From positions 1 through 44,589 of the forward strand of contig NZ_LDTB01000058.1 of NCBI RefSeq assembly GCF_001476895.1: DNA of 44,589 nt, in the 5' to 3' direction. The stretch is from Sphingomonas endophytica (lineage in GTDB: Bacteria; Pseudomonadota; Alphaproteobacteria; Sphingomonadales; Sphingomonadaceae). The notes beneath the pieces were generated by a model. It was not told the origin of the DNA and made no database searches. It was given only the letters and a program-made list of their open reading frames with translations. Of the stretch, positions 23,106-34,398 are shown one piece after another (position 1 is the first letter of the stretch; the number at the start of each line of letters is the position of its first letter). A program made the translations under genes and the position numbers.

Positions 23106-24104
23106 TCAGGCCCAGCCCTCCAGCACTTGATCGGGCGGGCGATGCCCGTCGGCCCACATGCGGATATTGGCGATCACCTTCTCGCCCGATGCGACGCGCC
23201 CCTCCCATGTCGCCGATCCCATGTGCGGGGTCATCACGACATTGGAGAGTGCCAGCAGGCGCGGGTCGATCTCCGGTTCATGGCGCCACACGTCGAGACC
23301 GGCGCCGGCCAGCCGTCCGCCCTCCAGCGCATCGACCAGCGCGTCCTCGTCGAGGATGCCGCCACGACTGGCGTTGATGACGAACACATGCGCGCGCAGC
23401 AGGGCGATCCGCCGCGCGTCGATCAGGTCGCGGCTGTCGGCGTTCAGCGGCGTGTGGATCGTCAATATGTCGATCGCGCCGAGCATCTCGTCAAGATTCG
23501 GGTGCCAGGCGGCGTTGAGTTCCGCCTCCACGACCTTCGGCAGCCGGTGGCGATTGTGATAGTGGATCGATAGCCCGAAGGCGCGCGCGCGACGCGCCAC
23601 CGCCTGACCGATTCGACCCATGCCGACGATTCCCAGCGCCTTGCCGCCGATGCGATAGCCGAGCATTCCGCCGGGGCTCCACCCCTTCCACTCGCCCGAC
23701 CGGACGAGCTTCTCCCCCTCCGCCAGCCGGCGCGGCACCGACAGGATCAGCGCCATCGTCATGTCGGCGGTATCCTCGGTCAGGACGCCGGGGGTGTTGG
23801 TGACGATGATCCGCCGCGCGCGGGCCGCCTTCAGATCGATATGGTTCACGCCGGCGCCGAAATTGGCGATCAGCCGCAATCGATCGCCCGCGCCGTCGAT
23901 CAACGCGGCGTCGATCACGTCGGTGACGGCGGGCACCAGCACGTCGCCCTCGGCCATCGCCGCGGCGAGGTGCGCGCGCGTCATCGGCGTATCGTCGGCA
24001 TTGCCGCGCACGTCGAACAATTCGTGCAGCCGCCGCATCGTCACGTCGGGCAGCGCGCGCGTGACGATCACCTTCGGATGGGCGCAGCGTCGCGTATCGG
24101 CCAT
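23106..24104 (-). CDS. D-2-hydroxyacid dehydrogenase (glyoxylate/hydroxypyruvate reductase type)
   Basis: 332 residues from ATG 24104. NAD(P)-binding GMGRIG at 161-166, and catalytic Arg247 (INASRGG), Glu276 (HEPE) and His294 (TPHMGSAT). The substrate-loop NFGAGVNHID is typical of the glyoxylate/hydroxypyruvate/glycerate dehydrogenase group. The enzyme likely reduces a 2-ketoacid; exact substrate not determined. An upstream in-frame start is rejected because the extra residues lack a recognisable fold. Confidence 0.9.
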   Translation of the reverse strand: MADTRRCAHPKVIVTRALPDVTMRRLHELFDVRGNADDTPMTRAHLAAAMAEGDVLVPAVTDVIDAALIDGAGDRLRLIANFGAGVNHIDLKAARARRIIVTNTPGVLTEDTADMTMALILSVPRRLAEGEKLVRSGEWKGWSPGGMLGYRIGGKALGIVGMGRIGQAVARRARAFGLSIHYHNRHRLPKVVEAELNAAWHPNLDEMLGAIDILTIHTPLNADSRDLIDARRIALLRAHVFVINASRGGILDEDALVDALEGGRLAGAGLDVWRHEPEIDPRLLALSNVVMTPHMGSATWEGRVASGEKVIANIRMWADGHRPPDQVLEGWA

Positions 24105-24142
24105 AATGGGGGATTGGCGGATGGCCGCGCGTGCGTCAACGG

Positions 24143-24171
24143 TTGATGCCACGGGCGAAGCGCGGCTAGAG
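24143..24171 (+). promoter_or_regulatory. Housekeeping-type promoter, possibly leaderless
   Basis: TTGATG (24143-24148) and CTAGAG (24166-24171) are 17 bases apart. The GTG start of the SH3b gene begins only eight bases after the -10, so transcription would start at or near the codon. The same TAGAGGGCGGGG block is seen before the thioesterase at 6650. Confidence 0.5.
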
Positions 24172-24178
24172 GGCGGGG

Positions 24179-24673
24179 GTGAACAGGGGCAATTTCTCGA
24201 TCGCGGCGGCGGCGGCCGGTCTGGCGCTGCTCGCCGCTCCGGTGGCGGAGGCGGCGACCGAGCAGCCGAAGCCGCCGTTCCTCGGCTCGATCGCGGCGTC
24301 GCGTGCGCGGATGCGCACCGGGCCGGGGCGCAACTTCCCGGCCAGCTGGATCTATGTCCGTGCCGACCTGCCGGTACGGGTGCTGGAGGCGTTTAAGGAA
24401 TGGCGCCGGGTGGAGGATCCCGACGGCACGCAGGGCTGGATGCTCAACGCGCTGATCAGCACGCGGCGTACCGCGATCGTGCGCGGGACCGAGCCGGCCG
24501 AACTGCGCGACCGGCCGGGTGGCCCGACGATCGTGTGGCGGGCGCAGCCAGGCGTCGTGGGGCGTGTCAGCCGGTGCGGCAACGGTTGGTGCCGGTTCGA
24601 TGTGAAGGGTCAGGCCGGGTTCGTGCAGACCGACCGGCTGTGGGGCGTCCAGCCCGACGAGCGGCTGCCATGA
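24179..24673 (+). CDS. SH3b-domain periplasmic protein
   Basis: 164 residues, GTG start. Signal peptide FSIAAAAAGLALLAAPVAEA, then an SH3b-like domain (RARMRTGPGRNFPASWIYV, EWRRVEDPDGTQGWML) and a second related domain (ELRDRPGGPTIVWRAQPGVV, FDVKGQAGFVQTDRLWG). SH3b domains bind cell-wall peptides. Its stop overlaps the nadC start as ATGA, so translation is coupled to NAD synthesis for no obvious reason. Confidence 0.82.
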   Translation: MNRGNFSIAAAAAGLALLAAPVAEAATEQPKPPFLGSIAASRARMRTGPGRNFPASWIYVRADLPVRVLEAFKEWRRVEDPDGTQGWMLNALISTRRTAIVRGTEPAELRDRPGGPTIVWRAQPGVVGRVSRCGNGWCRFDVKGQAGFVQTDRLWGVQPDERLP

Positions 24674-25515
24674 CGTTCGTGCTGGACGGTTTCGATACCG
24701 ACGCGTTCGTGACGGCGACGCTGGCGGAGGATCTGGGGGACGGCGGCGACGTGACATCGGCCGCGGTGATCCCGGAGACCGCGCGGTTCGTCGCGGTCAT
24801 GGACAGCCGCGACGCGATCACCGTCTGCGGCCTCCCGCTGGCGGAGGCGTTCTTCCGCCACCTCGACCCGGCGGCGCAGGTCGAGACGCTGGTGGCGGAT
24901 GGCGACCGCGTCGCCGCGGGCACGACGCTGATGCGGATTACGGGGCAGGCGCGGGCGCTGCTGACCGCGGAACGGTCCGCGCTCAATACCGTCCAGCATC
25001 TGTCCGGAATCGCCACGCTGACCGCCGCCTATGTCGATGCGATCGCGGGCAGCGGCGCGACCCTGCTGGATACGCGCAAGACGATCCCGGGACTGCGCCG
25101 GCTGGAGAAATATGCGACGCGGACCGGCGGTGCGAAGAACCATCGCATGGGATTGTGGGACGCGGCGATGATCAAGGACAATCACGTCGCGGTCGCGGGC
25201 GGGGTCGGGCCGGCAGCAGCGCTGGCCAAGGCGGCGGGCATAGCGACGATCATCGTCGAGGTCGACCGCATCGACCAGATCACACCGGCGCTGGCGGCCG
25301 GCGCGACCCACCTGCTGCTTGACAACATGGCGCCCGCAATACTTGGCGAGGCGGTGGCGATCGTCGCGGGGCGCGTCCCGACCGAGGCGTCCGGCGGCGT
25401 CACGCTGGAGACGATCGGCGCGATCGCGCGCACGGGCGTGGATTACGTCAGCGTCGGGCGCATCACCCAGTCCGCGCCGGCCGCCGACATCGGGCTGGAT
25501 TTCGCCAGCATATGA
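24670..25515 (+). CDS. nadC: Quinolinate phosphoribosyltransferase
   Basis: 281 residues. Family motifs LAEDLGDGGDVTS at the start, ALNTVQHLSGIAT, TRKTIPGLRRLEKYA and MIKDNHVA. Converts quinolinate and PRPP to nicotinate mononucleotide in de novo NAD synthesis. Neither nadA nor nadB is in the window. The start at ATG 24670 overlaps the SH3b stop. A membrane protein gene follows after 13 bases. Confidence 0.95.
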   Translation: MTFVLDGFDTDAFVTATLAEDLGDGGDVTSAAVIPETARFVAVMDSRDAITVCGLPLAEAFFRHLDPAAQVETLVADGDRVAAGTTLMRITGQARALLTAERSALNTVQHLSGIATLTAAYVDAIAGSGATLLDTRKTIPGLRRLEKYATRTGGAKNHRMGLWDAAMIKDNHVAVAGGVGPAAALAKAAGIATIIVEVDRIDQITPALAAGATHLLLDNMAPAILGEAVAIVAGRVPTEASGGVTLETIGAIARTGVDYVSVGRITQSAPAADIGLDFASI

Positions 25516-25528
25516 CCGGAGCGGTGGC

Positions 25529-26053
25529 ATGAACGGATCGCGTAAGCGCAAGAAGTCGGGAGCGCCCGCGGCCGCCAAGGGGGGCATCGCGGCGCAGGTT
25601 CGCACCTTCTTCGCGGCTGGCACGCGGCCCCCGTCGATCGTGCGGTTCGAGCGGCTGTACCTCGCCTCGTTCCTGGTCGGGCTGATCGGCTGGGCGGTGA
25701 GCTGGCAGGGCACGGCGGACCGGCTGGCGGTGAATGCCACGACGGCGCCGTTCGGATGGTTGCTGCCCGCGGCCCTTCTGGTCAGCAGCGCGATTACGCT
25801 GGGGCTGTGGTATCTGGTCGCCCGCCGCGCCAGCCTGGCCGCCAAATGGGCGGTGACGGTGCTGACCGGACTGGCGACGCTGCGCTTTCTGGTCAACGTG
25901 ACCGTGGTTCTGCGCGGATCGGTGCCGGTCCTCGCGCTGTTGCTGTCGCTGATCATTCTTACACTGGGGATCGTCGCGACGATCCAATTGTTTCGGCCGG
26001 ATGCGCAATCGTGGTTCGGCGAGGCCGTTGCGCTGGACGGAGAGGATCGATGA
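25529..26053 (+). CDS. Membrane protein of unknown function
   Basis: 174 residues. A basic N-terminal ~30 residues (NGSRKRKKSGAPAAAKGG) precede four transmembrane segments (residues ~45-60, 75-95, 105-125, 130-150). No enzyme motif. Its stop overlaps the RNase T2 start (ATGA), so it forms a coupled set with nadC and rnt2-like gene. It might be a membrane partner, but nothing in sequence shows that. Confidence 0.68.
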   Translation: MNGSRKRKKSGAPAAAKGGIAAQVRTFFAAGTRPPSIVRFERLYLASFLVGLIGWAVSWQGTADRLAVNATTAPFGWLLPAALLVSSAITLGLWYLVARRASLAAKWAVTVLTGLATLRFLVNVTVVLRGSVPVLALLLSLIILTLGIVATIQLFRPDAQSWFGEAVALDGEDR

Positions 26054-26766
26054 CCAAGATGCTGACGTTGGCGATGAGCGCGCTGGCGCTGGTCATGCCG
26101 GCTACGGCGATGGCGCAGGCGCTGTCCTGCGCGATCCCGGCGACGATTCCGCGCCCGCATCCCGAGCTGCCCTCTGCCAGCCAGCCCGTGCGCCGCCTGC
26201 CGATCGGCAGCTATACGCTGGCGATCAGCTGGAGCCCCGAATTCTGCCGCACGCGCGGCGACAGCGGGTCGGCGCGCTTCCAATGCGGATCGGACAATCG
26301 CTTCGGCTTCGTGCTGCACGGACTGTGGCCGGATGGCGTGGGCAAGGACTGGCCGCAATATTGCCGTGCGACGCCGCTGCTGTCGCGGCGGGTGATCCGC
26401 CGCAACCTGTGTTCGACCCCCTCGGCGCAATTGTTGCAGCACGAATGGTCGAAGCACGGTACCTGCATGGCCGGCTACACGCCGGACCGCTATTTCGCGC
26501 GATCGACCGCGATGTTCCGCGCGCTGCGCTTCCCCGACATGGCGCGGCTGTCACGGTCGCCGCTGACGGCGGGGACGCTGGCGCAGGCGATCGCGGCGGC
26601 AAATCCCGGGCTGCGCGCCGACATGATGCGCGTCACGGGCACGCGAGCCGGCGCGCTGGACGAAGTGTGGCTCTGCACCGACAAGCGCTTCCGCTACGCC
26701 CGTTGCCCCGCGCACCAGGGCGGGCTGGACGCGGCCGCGCGGATCACGATCGCCCCGCCGCGCTGA
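26050..26766 (+). CDS. Secreted ribonuclease T2
   Basis: 238 residues with signal peptide MTKMLTLAMSALALVMPATAMA. Catalytic motifs are present: CAS1 FGFVLHGLWPDG with His90, and CAS2 HEWSKHGTC with His131, Glu132, Lys135 and His136. Eight or so Cys suggest disulfides. Cleaves RNA with little sequence preference in the periplasm or outside. Its stop is three bases from the convergent stop of the VWA protein gene. Confidence 0.93.
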   Translation: MTKMLTLAMSALALVMPATAMAQALSCAIPATIPRPHPELPSASQPVRRLPIGSYTLAISWSPEFCRTRGDSGSARFQCGSDNRFGFVLHGLWPDGVGKDWPQYCRATPLLSRRVIRRNLCSTPSAQLLQHEWSKHGTCMAGYTPDRYFARSTAMFRALRFPDMARLSRSPLTAGTLAQAIAAANPGLRADMMRVTGTRAGALDEVWLCTDKRFRYARCPAHQGGLDAAARITIAPPR

Positions 26767-26769
26767 CGA

Positions 26770-27948
26770 TCAGCGCTTGCGCGTCAGTTCGCGCATCGCG
26801 GCATCGATCCCGTCGAGCGTCAGCGGATACATGCGGTCGCCCATCAACTCGCGCATCATCGCGATGGAGGCCGTGTAGCCCCATTGCACGACGGGCAGCG
26901 GGTTGAGCCAGGCCGCCGCCGGATAGGTGGCGGTCAGGCGGCGCATCCACACCGCGCCGGCTTCCTCGTTCATATGTTCGACCGATCCGCCGGCATGGCT
27001 GATCTCATAGGGGCTCATCGCGGCATCGCCGACCAGCAGCAGCTTATAGTCGTGGCCATAGCGGTGGAGCACGTCCCATAACGGCGTCCGCTCCTGAAAC
27101 CGGCGACGATTGTCCTTCCACACGCCCTCATAGGGGCAATTGTGGAAGTAGAAGAATTCTTGGTTGCGGAATTCGGCGGTCGCGGCGGAGAACAGTTCCT
27201 CGCACAGCCGGATATGCGGATCCATCGACCCGCCGACATCGAGAAACAGCAACAGCTTGACGGCATTGCGCCGCTCCGGCCGCATCGCGACGTCGAGCCA
27301 GCCGCGCCGCGCCGTGCCGGCGATCGTCGCATCGACATCCAGCTCGTCCGCCGCGCCCTCGCGCGCGAAGCGACGCAGGCGGCGCAGCGCGACCTTGATG
27401 TTGCGCGTGCCCAGTTCACGGCTGTTGTCGAGATCGCGGAAGACGCGCTGGTCCCAGACCTTCACCGCGCGGCGATGCACGGACTCGCCGCCGATCCGCA
27501 CACCCTCCGGATTGTAGCCGCTGTTGCCGAACGGGCTGGTGCCGCCGGTACCGATCCACTTCGATCCGCCCTGATGCCGGCCGTGCTGCTCCTCCAGTCG
27601 TTGCCGGAGCGTGTCCATCAGCGCGTCCCACGATCCGGGCGTTTCGACCGTCGCCATTTCCTCCGGGGTCAGGTAACGTTGCGCGACCGCCTTCAGCCAT
27701 TCCTCCGGGATCGCCGCGCGCCCATCCTCGAAGGAGGTTTCCAGCCCCTTGAACACCTGTGCGAACACCTGATCGAAGCGATCGAACAGCGCCTCGTCCT
27801 TGATGTAGATCGCGCGAGACAGATGGTAGAATTGCTCCGGCGTCCGGTCGATCACCTCGGCGCGGAGCGCGTCGAGCAGGATGAGATGCTCCTTCATCCC
27901 CACGGGGATGCCGGCGGCGCGCAACGCGTCGAGGAAGGCGAGGAACAT
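26770..27948 (-). CDS. VWA domain protein, CoxE-like
   Basis: 392 residues. The N-terminal half (FLDALRAAGIPVGMKEHL, FYHLSRAIYIKDEALF) is the CoxE-like helical part, and the C-terminal half holds a von Willebrand A domain beginning LLFLDVGGSMDPHI. Its metal site reads DVGGS rather than DxSxS, a change common in this family. Works with MoxR-type AAA ATPases in assembling metal-dependent or membrane complexes. Lies 4 bases after the MoxR gene, an almost certain operon. Confidence 0.88.
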   Translation of the reverse strand: MFLAFLDALRAAGIPVGMKEHLILLDALRAEVIDRTPEQFYHLSRAIYIKDEALFDRFDQVFAQVFKGLETSFEDGRAAIPEEWLKAVAQRYLTPEEMATVETPGSWDALMDTLRQRLEEQHGRHQGGSKWIGTGGTSPFGNSGYNPEGVRIGGESVHRRAVKVWDQRVFRDLDNSRELGTRNIKVALRRLRRFAREGAADELDVDATIAGTARRGWLDVAMRPERRNAVKLLLFLDVGGSMDPHIRLCEELFSAATAEFRNQEFFYFHNCPYEGVWKDNRRRFQERTPLWDVLHRYGHDYKLLLVGDAAMSPYEISHAGGSVEHMNEEAGAVWMRRLTATYPAAAWLNPLPVVQWGYTASIAMMRELMGDRMYPLTLDGIDAAMRELTRKR

Positions 27949-27952
27949 GCGC

Positions 27953-28804
27953 TCAGGCGCGCGGGCCGCGCCGCGCCATGAACGCCAGCCGCTCGAACAG
28001 CATCACGTCCTGCTCGTTCTTCAGCAGCGCACCGTGCAGGGGCGGAATCGCCTTGGTCGGGTCGCGGTTCTGCAACACCTCCGGCGGCATGTCCTCGTGC
28101 AGCAGCAGCTTCAGCCAGTCGAGCAGTTCGCTGGTCGAGGGCTTCTTCTTGAGGCCTGGCACCTCGCGCACCTCGTAGAAGATGTCCATGGCACGGTTTA
28201 CCAGCAGCTTCTGGATGCCGGGGAAGTGAACGTCGACGATCGCCTGCATCGTCTCACGATCCGGAAAGCGGATATAATGGAAGAAGCAGCGGCGCAGGAA
28301 CGCGTCGGGCAGTTCCTTTTCGTTGTTGGAAGTGATGACGACGATCGGGCGCTGTTCGGCGCGCACCGTCTCGCCGGTTTCGTAGACGTGGAATTCCATC
28401 CGATCGAGCTCCTGGAGCAGATCGTTGGGGAATTCGATATCGGCCTTGTCGATCTCGTCGATCAGCAGCACTGGCGACCGCGCGCGGGTGAAGGCGTCCC
28501 ACAATTTGCCGCGCCGGATGTAATTGGCGATGTCGTGAACGCGCGGATCGCCGAGCTGACCGTCGCGCAGCCGCGCGACGGCGTCATATTCATACAGCCC
28601 CTGCTGCGCCTTGGTCGTCGATTTGACGTTCCACTCGATCAGCTCGGTGCCGGCGGCGCGGGCGATCTGATGCGCCAGGACCGTCTTTCCGGTGCCCGGT
28701 TCGCCCTTCACCAGCAACGGACGGCGCAAGGTGACGGCGGCGTTGACCGCGACTTTCAGGTCGTCGGTCGCGACATAATCCTGCGTGCCCTCGAACCGCT
28801 GCAT
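27953..28804 (-). CDS. MoxR-family AAA ATPase
   Basis: 283 residues from ATG 28804. Walker A GEPGTGKTVLAH, Walker B LLIDEIDKAD, sensor ITSNNEKELPDAFLRRCF. The start MQRFEGTQDYVATDDL is typical of the family; a GTG four codons earlier is possible. MoxR ATPases act as chaperones with a VWA partner, here encoded immediately downstream. No dehydrogenase or cytochrome target is nearby. Confidence 0.92.
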   Translation of the reverse strand: MQRFEGTQDYVATDDLKVAVNAAVTLRRPLLVKGEPGTGKTVLAHQIARAAGTELIEWNVKSTTKAQQGLYEYDAVARLRDGQLGDPRVHDIANYIRRGKLWDAFTRARSPVLLIDEIDKADIEFPNDLLQELDRMEFHVYETGETVRAEQRPIVVITSNNEKELPDAFLRRCFFHYIRFPDRETMQAIVDVHFPGIQKLLVNRAMDIFYEVREVPGLKKKPSTSELLDWLKLLLHEDMPPEVLQNRDPTKAIPPLHGALLKNEQDVMLFERLAFMARRGPRA

Positions 28805-28876
28805 TCCGCCATCCACCCGTTATCGAATACCGGGTACGGATAGCGGCGGCGATGGCCGCGAGGCAAGCGTCGTGCG

Positions 28877-29539
28877 TCAGCCGGCGCGGGCCGCGGCGCG
28901 CGCCTCCAGCAACTGCCACAGCCCGCGATGCTGGGCCAGCATCTGCTGCGCGCCGAACGCCATCGCGCGTTCGACAGATGGCGTCGCGACGATCGCGCGA
29001 AGCACCGCGATCGCCTCCGTCGCCGCTTCCGAAAATGGCGCGTCGGCGGGCAGCGCCATGCGCGCCGCGCAGCCGTCCAGCACGCCGCGCACGGCGGCCC
29101 AGTCGAGCACGAATGCCAACGCGGTGCCCGCCGCGCAGCCGGCGCGATCGGACTGCGCCAGCATCTCCAGCGCGTGCCGCTGTCCCAGGATCGCGGCCTG
29201 CGACGCGGCCTGGCCGGGGGTGGAGGGCAGGGGGCCGGCGGCGGCGGTCAGGCGGACCAGCAATGCGCGCTCCGCGCTCATCGTGGTGGCGGCCTGCTCC
29301 AGCCAGTCGCGGGCGCCCGGATCGAGCGTGCCGGTGCAGGCGCGGTCCACGATGCCCGGAAACGCGCCGTGGATCACGCAGAGCGCATGAACCGCATCGG
29401 CAATGTCGCGCAGCGACGCGGACGATTGCATCAAGGCGCGGGCGTGCGGCGCGGCGGCGGTGCCATCGGTCCCGACCATGCGCAAGATCGTCTCGGCGCA
29501 CGTGGCCGAGCGTTTGTCCAATGCCATGGTCACGCTCAT
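28877..29539 (-). CDS. Uncharacterised all-helical protein
   Basis: 220 residues, rich in Ala and largely helical by composition, with no signal peptide or transmembrane segment. I do not recognise the family. Start MSVTMALDK at 29539 sits two bases after GGAGG, which is tight; MALDK at 29527 is the alternative, with a wide spacing. It lies between rpoD and the MoxR operon, in the same orientation, with a hairpin after rpoD between them. Confidence 0.58.
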   Translation of the reverse strand: MSVTMALDKRSATCAETILRMVGTDGTAAAPHARALMQSSASLRDIADAVHALCVIHGAFPGIVDRACTGTLDPGARDWLEQAATTMSAERALLVRLTAAAGPLPSTPGQAASQAAILGQRHALEMLAQSDRAGCAAGTALAFVLDWAAVRGVLDGCAARMALPADAPFSEAATEAIAVLRAIVATPSVERAMAFGAQQMLAQHRGLWQLLEARAAARAG

Positions 29540-29637
29540 GTCCTCCGATTTGACCGCAAGTCGCGGCCCGGCGGCCGTCGATGAGCAGGACGGTAGCGAC
29601 AGGTGCGTAAAGGGGTGGTTTACGGCGGCAGTTTTTA

Positions 29638-29668
29638 CGCGACCGGCGGCAGAAAGCTGCCGGTCGCG
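29638..29668 (-). terminator. rpoD 3' hairpin
   Basis: CGCGACCGGC and its complement (10 bp, 11-base loop) begin eight bases after the rpoD stop. On the coding strand no T-run follows, so it may be a stability hairpin or a weak terminator. Confidence 0.5.
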
Positions 29669-29675
29669 ACAGCGC

Positions 29676-31702
<2,027 letters not shown>

Positions 31703-31703
<1 letters not shown>

Positions 31704-33598
31704 CAATCGTCCTCGGGTCCAAGCGCGCGGGCGTCTTCGTTTGCCTGCACCAGATTTGCAAGCCGCTCGTCCAGCGCCCGCTGTTCGTTCACTAACGCCA
31801 CCTGCCGTTCAAACGCCTCGGCGGTGAAATGCGACTGCATCGCGGAGGTCGCCTCCGCGAGCGCCGCATCCACCTCCGGCCGCGCGACCAGCACCGCGAT
31901 CGCCTCGTCAAGGTCGGCGCGCGCCTGCTGCTCGTCGCCGCCGGCGCGGGTGAACGAATAGGGCATCGTATCGGCTCTCAGAAGATCATGCGCGACCGCC
32001 TCGAAACCGGACCGTGCCAATATGGTGACAAGCCGCCCGCTATCAAGCGCTCCGTCGCGCCGATCCTCCAGCGCGACGTCCACGACCGCCTCGAACAATC
32101 GCCCGAGCGCGCCGTCCGCCATCTTCAGGCTGCCCAGAACCTCCATGTGCCGCGCGATTTCCGCCGGGTGGCGGATCAGTCCGGCGAGTACCGCCTTCGC
32201 CAGTACGCGGTCGATGTTGCCGGCGGCGTGGACCTTCTTGGCGTCATCGGTAACGGGGGGTGGGGGCGGGGCCCATTTCTGACCGGGCTTGCGCTGTCCC
32301 ATCGGGTAGAACGGTTGCCGCTGCTGGAACGGCTGCCGCTGGCGCGCGAAGCGTTCGTCGAAACGGTTGCGGAACTCGGCCTTGTATTCGGCCTTCACCG
32401 ACGGATCGGCGATCGTCTCGGCCAGGTCGGTGAGCCGCTTCTTCAATCCCGCGCGCTGCTCGGGCGTATCGAGCGGTTCGGCGGCGAGTTCGTGCTTCCA
32501 CAACCGGTCGACCAGCGGCTCCGCCTCGCGGACTAGCGCCTCGAACGCGGTCGCGCCCTTCGCGCGGATCAGGTCGTCGGGATCCTGCCCCTCGGGCAAG
32601 GTCGCGAAGGCGAGGCTGCGGCCCGGCGCCAGCATCGGCAGCGCGCGGTGGGCGGCGCGGATCGATGCCTTCTGCCCGGCGCCGTCGCCATCAAAGCAAA
32701 GCATCGGCACGTCGACCACCCGCCAAAGCCGCTCCAACTGCTGCTCGGTCAGCGCGGTGCCGAGCGGAGCGACCGTCTCGCCGATCCCGCCCTGCGCCAG
32801 TGCGATCGCATCCATATAGCCCTCGACCACGAACAGCCGCTCGGTCTTGCGCGCGGCGGGCGCGGCGCGATCGAGATTGTAGAGCGTGCGGCCCTTGTCG
32901 AAGAGCGGGGTGTCAGGGGAGTTCAGATATTTCGGCTCGCCCTCGCCGATGATCCGTCCGCCGAACGCGATCACGCGCCCGCGCGGGTCGCGGATCGGGA
33001 TCATCAACCGGCCACGGAAGCGGTCATATGGTTCCTTGCCTTCGACCTGGATCAGCAACCCGGCCTCGACCAGCATCGCGTCGCCGAAATCCCTGAGCGC
33101 CGTCCGCAGCTTGCCGCGCGCATCGGGGGCATAGCCGAAGCCGAACGTACGCCGCGTCGCCTCGTTGATCCCGCGCCGTTCGAGCAACGCCCGCGCCTCC
33201 GCGCCGTCGATCCCGCCCAGTTGCTGCGTGAACCAGTCGGCGGCGGCCTGCATCACGTCGTGGAGCGACTTGGCCTTCTCGGCGCGCTGCGCGGCGCGGG
33301 CGTCCGGCGCGGGCATTTCCATCCCGGCGGCTGCGGCGAGTTCCTTCACCGCGTCCATGAAGGGCAGACCCTGGTGATCGGTCAGCCAGCGAATCGCGTC
33401 GCCATGCGCCGAACAGCCGAAGCAGTGATAGAAGCCCTTGTCGTCGTTGACGTAGAAGCTGGGGGTCTTTTCGTTGTGGAAAGGGCAGCAACCCTTCGAC
33501 TCGCGACCGGCACGCGTCAGCTTTACCGTCCTGCCGACGAGCGCGGTCAGCGAGGTGCGGGCGCGCAATTCGTCGAGGAAGGCGGGGGTCAAACTCAC
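31703..33598 (-). CDS. dnaG: DNA primase
   Basis: 631 residues, GTG start. CHC2 zinc ribbon with Cys38, His41, Cys59 and Cys62, then the catalytic core with [15 protein letters not shown] and the [15 protein letters not shown]. The C-terminal helicase-binding region is helical. Synthesises RNA primers at the replication fork. Coupled to rpoD downstream, following yqeY after a 252-base gap that contains the repeat element, so it probably has its own promoter. Confidence 0.96.
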
Positions 33599-33685
33599 CT
33601 TCGCATTATACCGGGCCTTATGGCCGATCCGCCGTGAGTCGGCAATGATTGTTCATTTTTGTTCCGAGCGGGCGTGGATTTTTGA

Positions 33686-33831
33686 TTCGCGCAGAGGCGC
33701 GGAGGCGCAGAGAGGTTCCGCCGCGCGCCAGCGCACCTCCCATAGCGACCGTCCGGCTGAGTGAGCCGCCAAGGCGGCTCGGCGCAGCGCGGCACGCGCA
33801 CCTTCTCTGCGCCTCCGCGCCTCTGCGCGAA
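33686..33831. repeat. Inverted repeat element with 28-bp arms, between yqeY and dnaG
   Basis: Arms at 33686-33713 and 33804-33831 are perfect 28-base reverse complements (unit GCGCAGAGGCGCGGAGGCGCAG), and one further bulged base extends the pairing. Inside, GAGCCGCCAAGGCGGCTC is a second hairpin. The rest of 33599-33850 carries no gene that I can support. A related but degenerate copy lies at 40576-40700. Mobile non-autonomous or REP-type origin is inferred. Confidence 0.8.
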
Positions 33832-33850
33832 CAAATCTTATTCTAGACCT

Positions 33851-34303
33851 TTACGCCAGCGCCGCTTTCACCAACCCGCTTGCCTTGCTCATGTCGAGGG
33901 TCGTCGCATGGCGCGCCTTCAGCTCGGCCATCACCCGGCCCATGTCCTTCATGCCCGACGCACCGAGATCGGCCTTGATCGCCTCGATCGCCGCACGCGT
34001 CTCCTCCTCGCTCATCTGCGCCGGCAGAAAGCGCTCGATCACCGCGACCTCGGCCGCCTCCGCCGCCGCCAGTTCGGCGCGGCCGCCCTGTTCGTACATC
34101 GCGATCGATTCGCGGCGCTGCTTCACCATCTTCTGCAGCACCTCGATCACCAGCGCGTCGTCGTCCGTCGGCGCGCTGCCGGTGCGGGCCTCGATGTCGC
34201 GGTTCTTGATCGCCGCCTGAATCAGACTGATAGTCCCGCGCGCTTCCTTGTCGCCCGCCTTCATCGCCGCGATCTGCGCTGCCTTGATGTCGTCGCGAAT
34301 CAT
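33851..34303 (-). CDS. YqeY/GatB-domain protein
   Basis: 150 residues, single YqeY-like domain related to the tail of GatB: MIRDDIKAAQIAAMKAGDKEARGTIS, then EVAVIERFLPAQMSEEE and MKDMGRVMAELKA. Thought to bind tRNA in relatives; function in bacteria is unclear. Precedes dnaG on the same strand and is divergent from carA with 95 bases between the starts. The CTCTAGC in that gap is a palindromic -10 and may serve both directions. Confidence 0.9.
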   Translation of the reverse strand: MIRDDIKAAQIAAMKAGDKEARGTISLIQAAIKNRDIEARTGSAPTDDDALVIEVLQKMVKQRRESIAMYEQGGRAELAAAEAAEVAVIERFLPAQMSEEETRAAIEAIKADLGASGMKDMGRVMAELKARHATTLDMSKASGLVKAALA

Positions 34304-34322
34304 CTGATCGTCCTTAACCGAT

Positions 34323-34350
34323 TGACGCGTCCCTTCCGCGTCTCTAGCGG
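34323..34350 (+). promoter_or_regulatory. carA promoter
   Basis: TTGACG (34323-34328), 16-base spacer, CTAGCG (34345-34350), then GGCGGGG. Matches the alphaproteobacterial sigma-70 pattern. Leader would be about 40 bases, with AAGGAG at 34381. Confidence 0.58.
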
Positions 34351-34398
34351 GCGGGGCTTAGCGACATTGCCGACCCAAACAAGGAGTGCCCGCCGATC

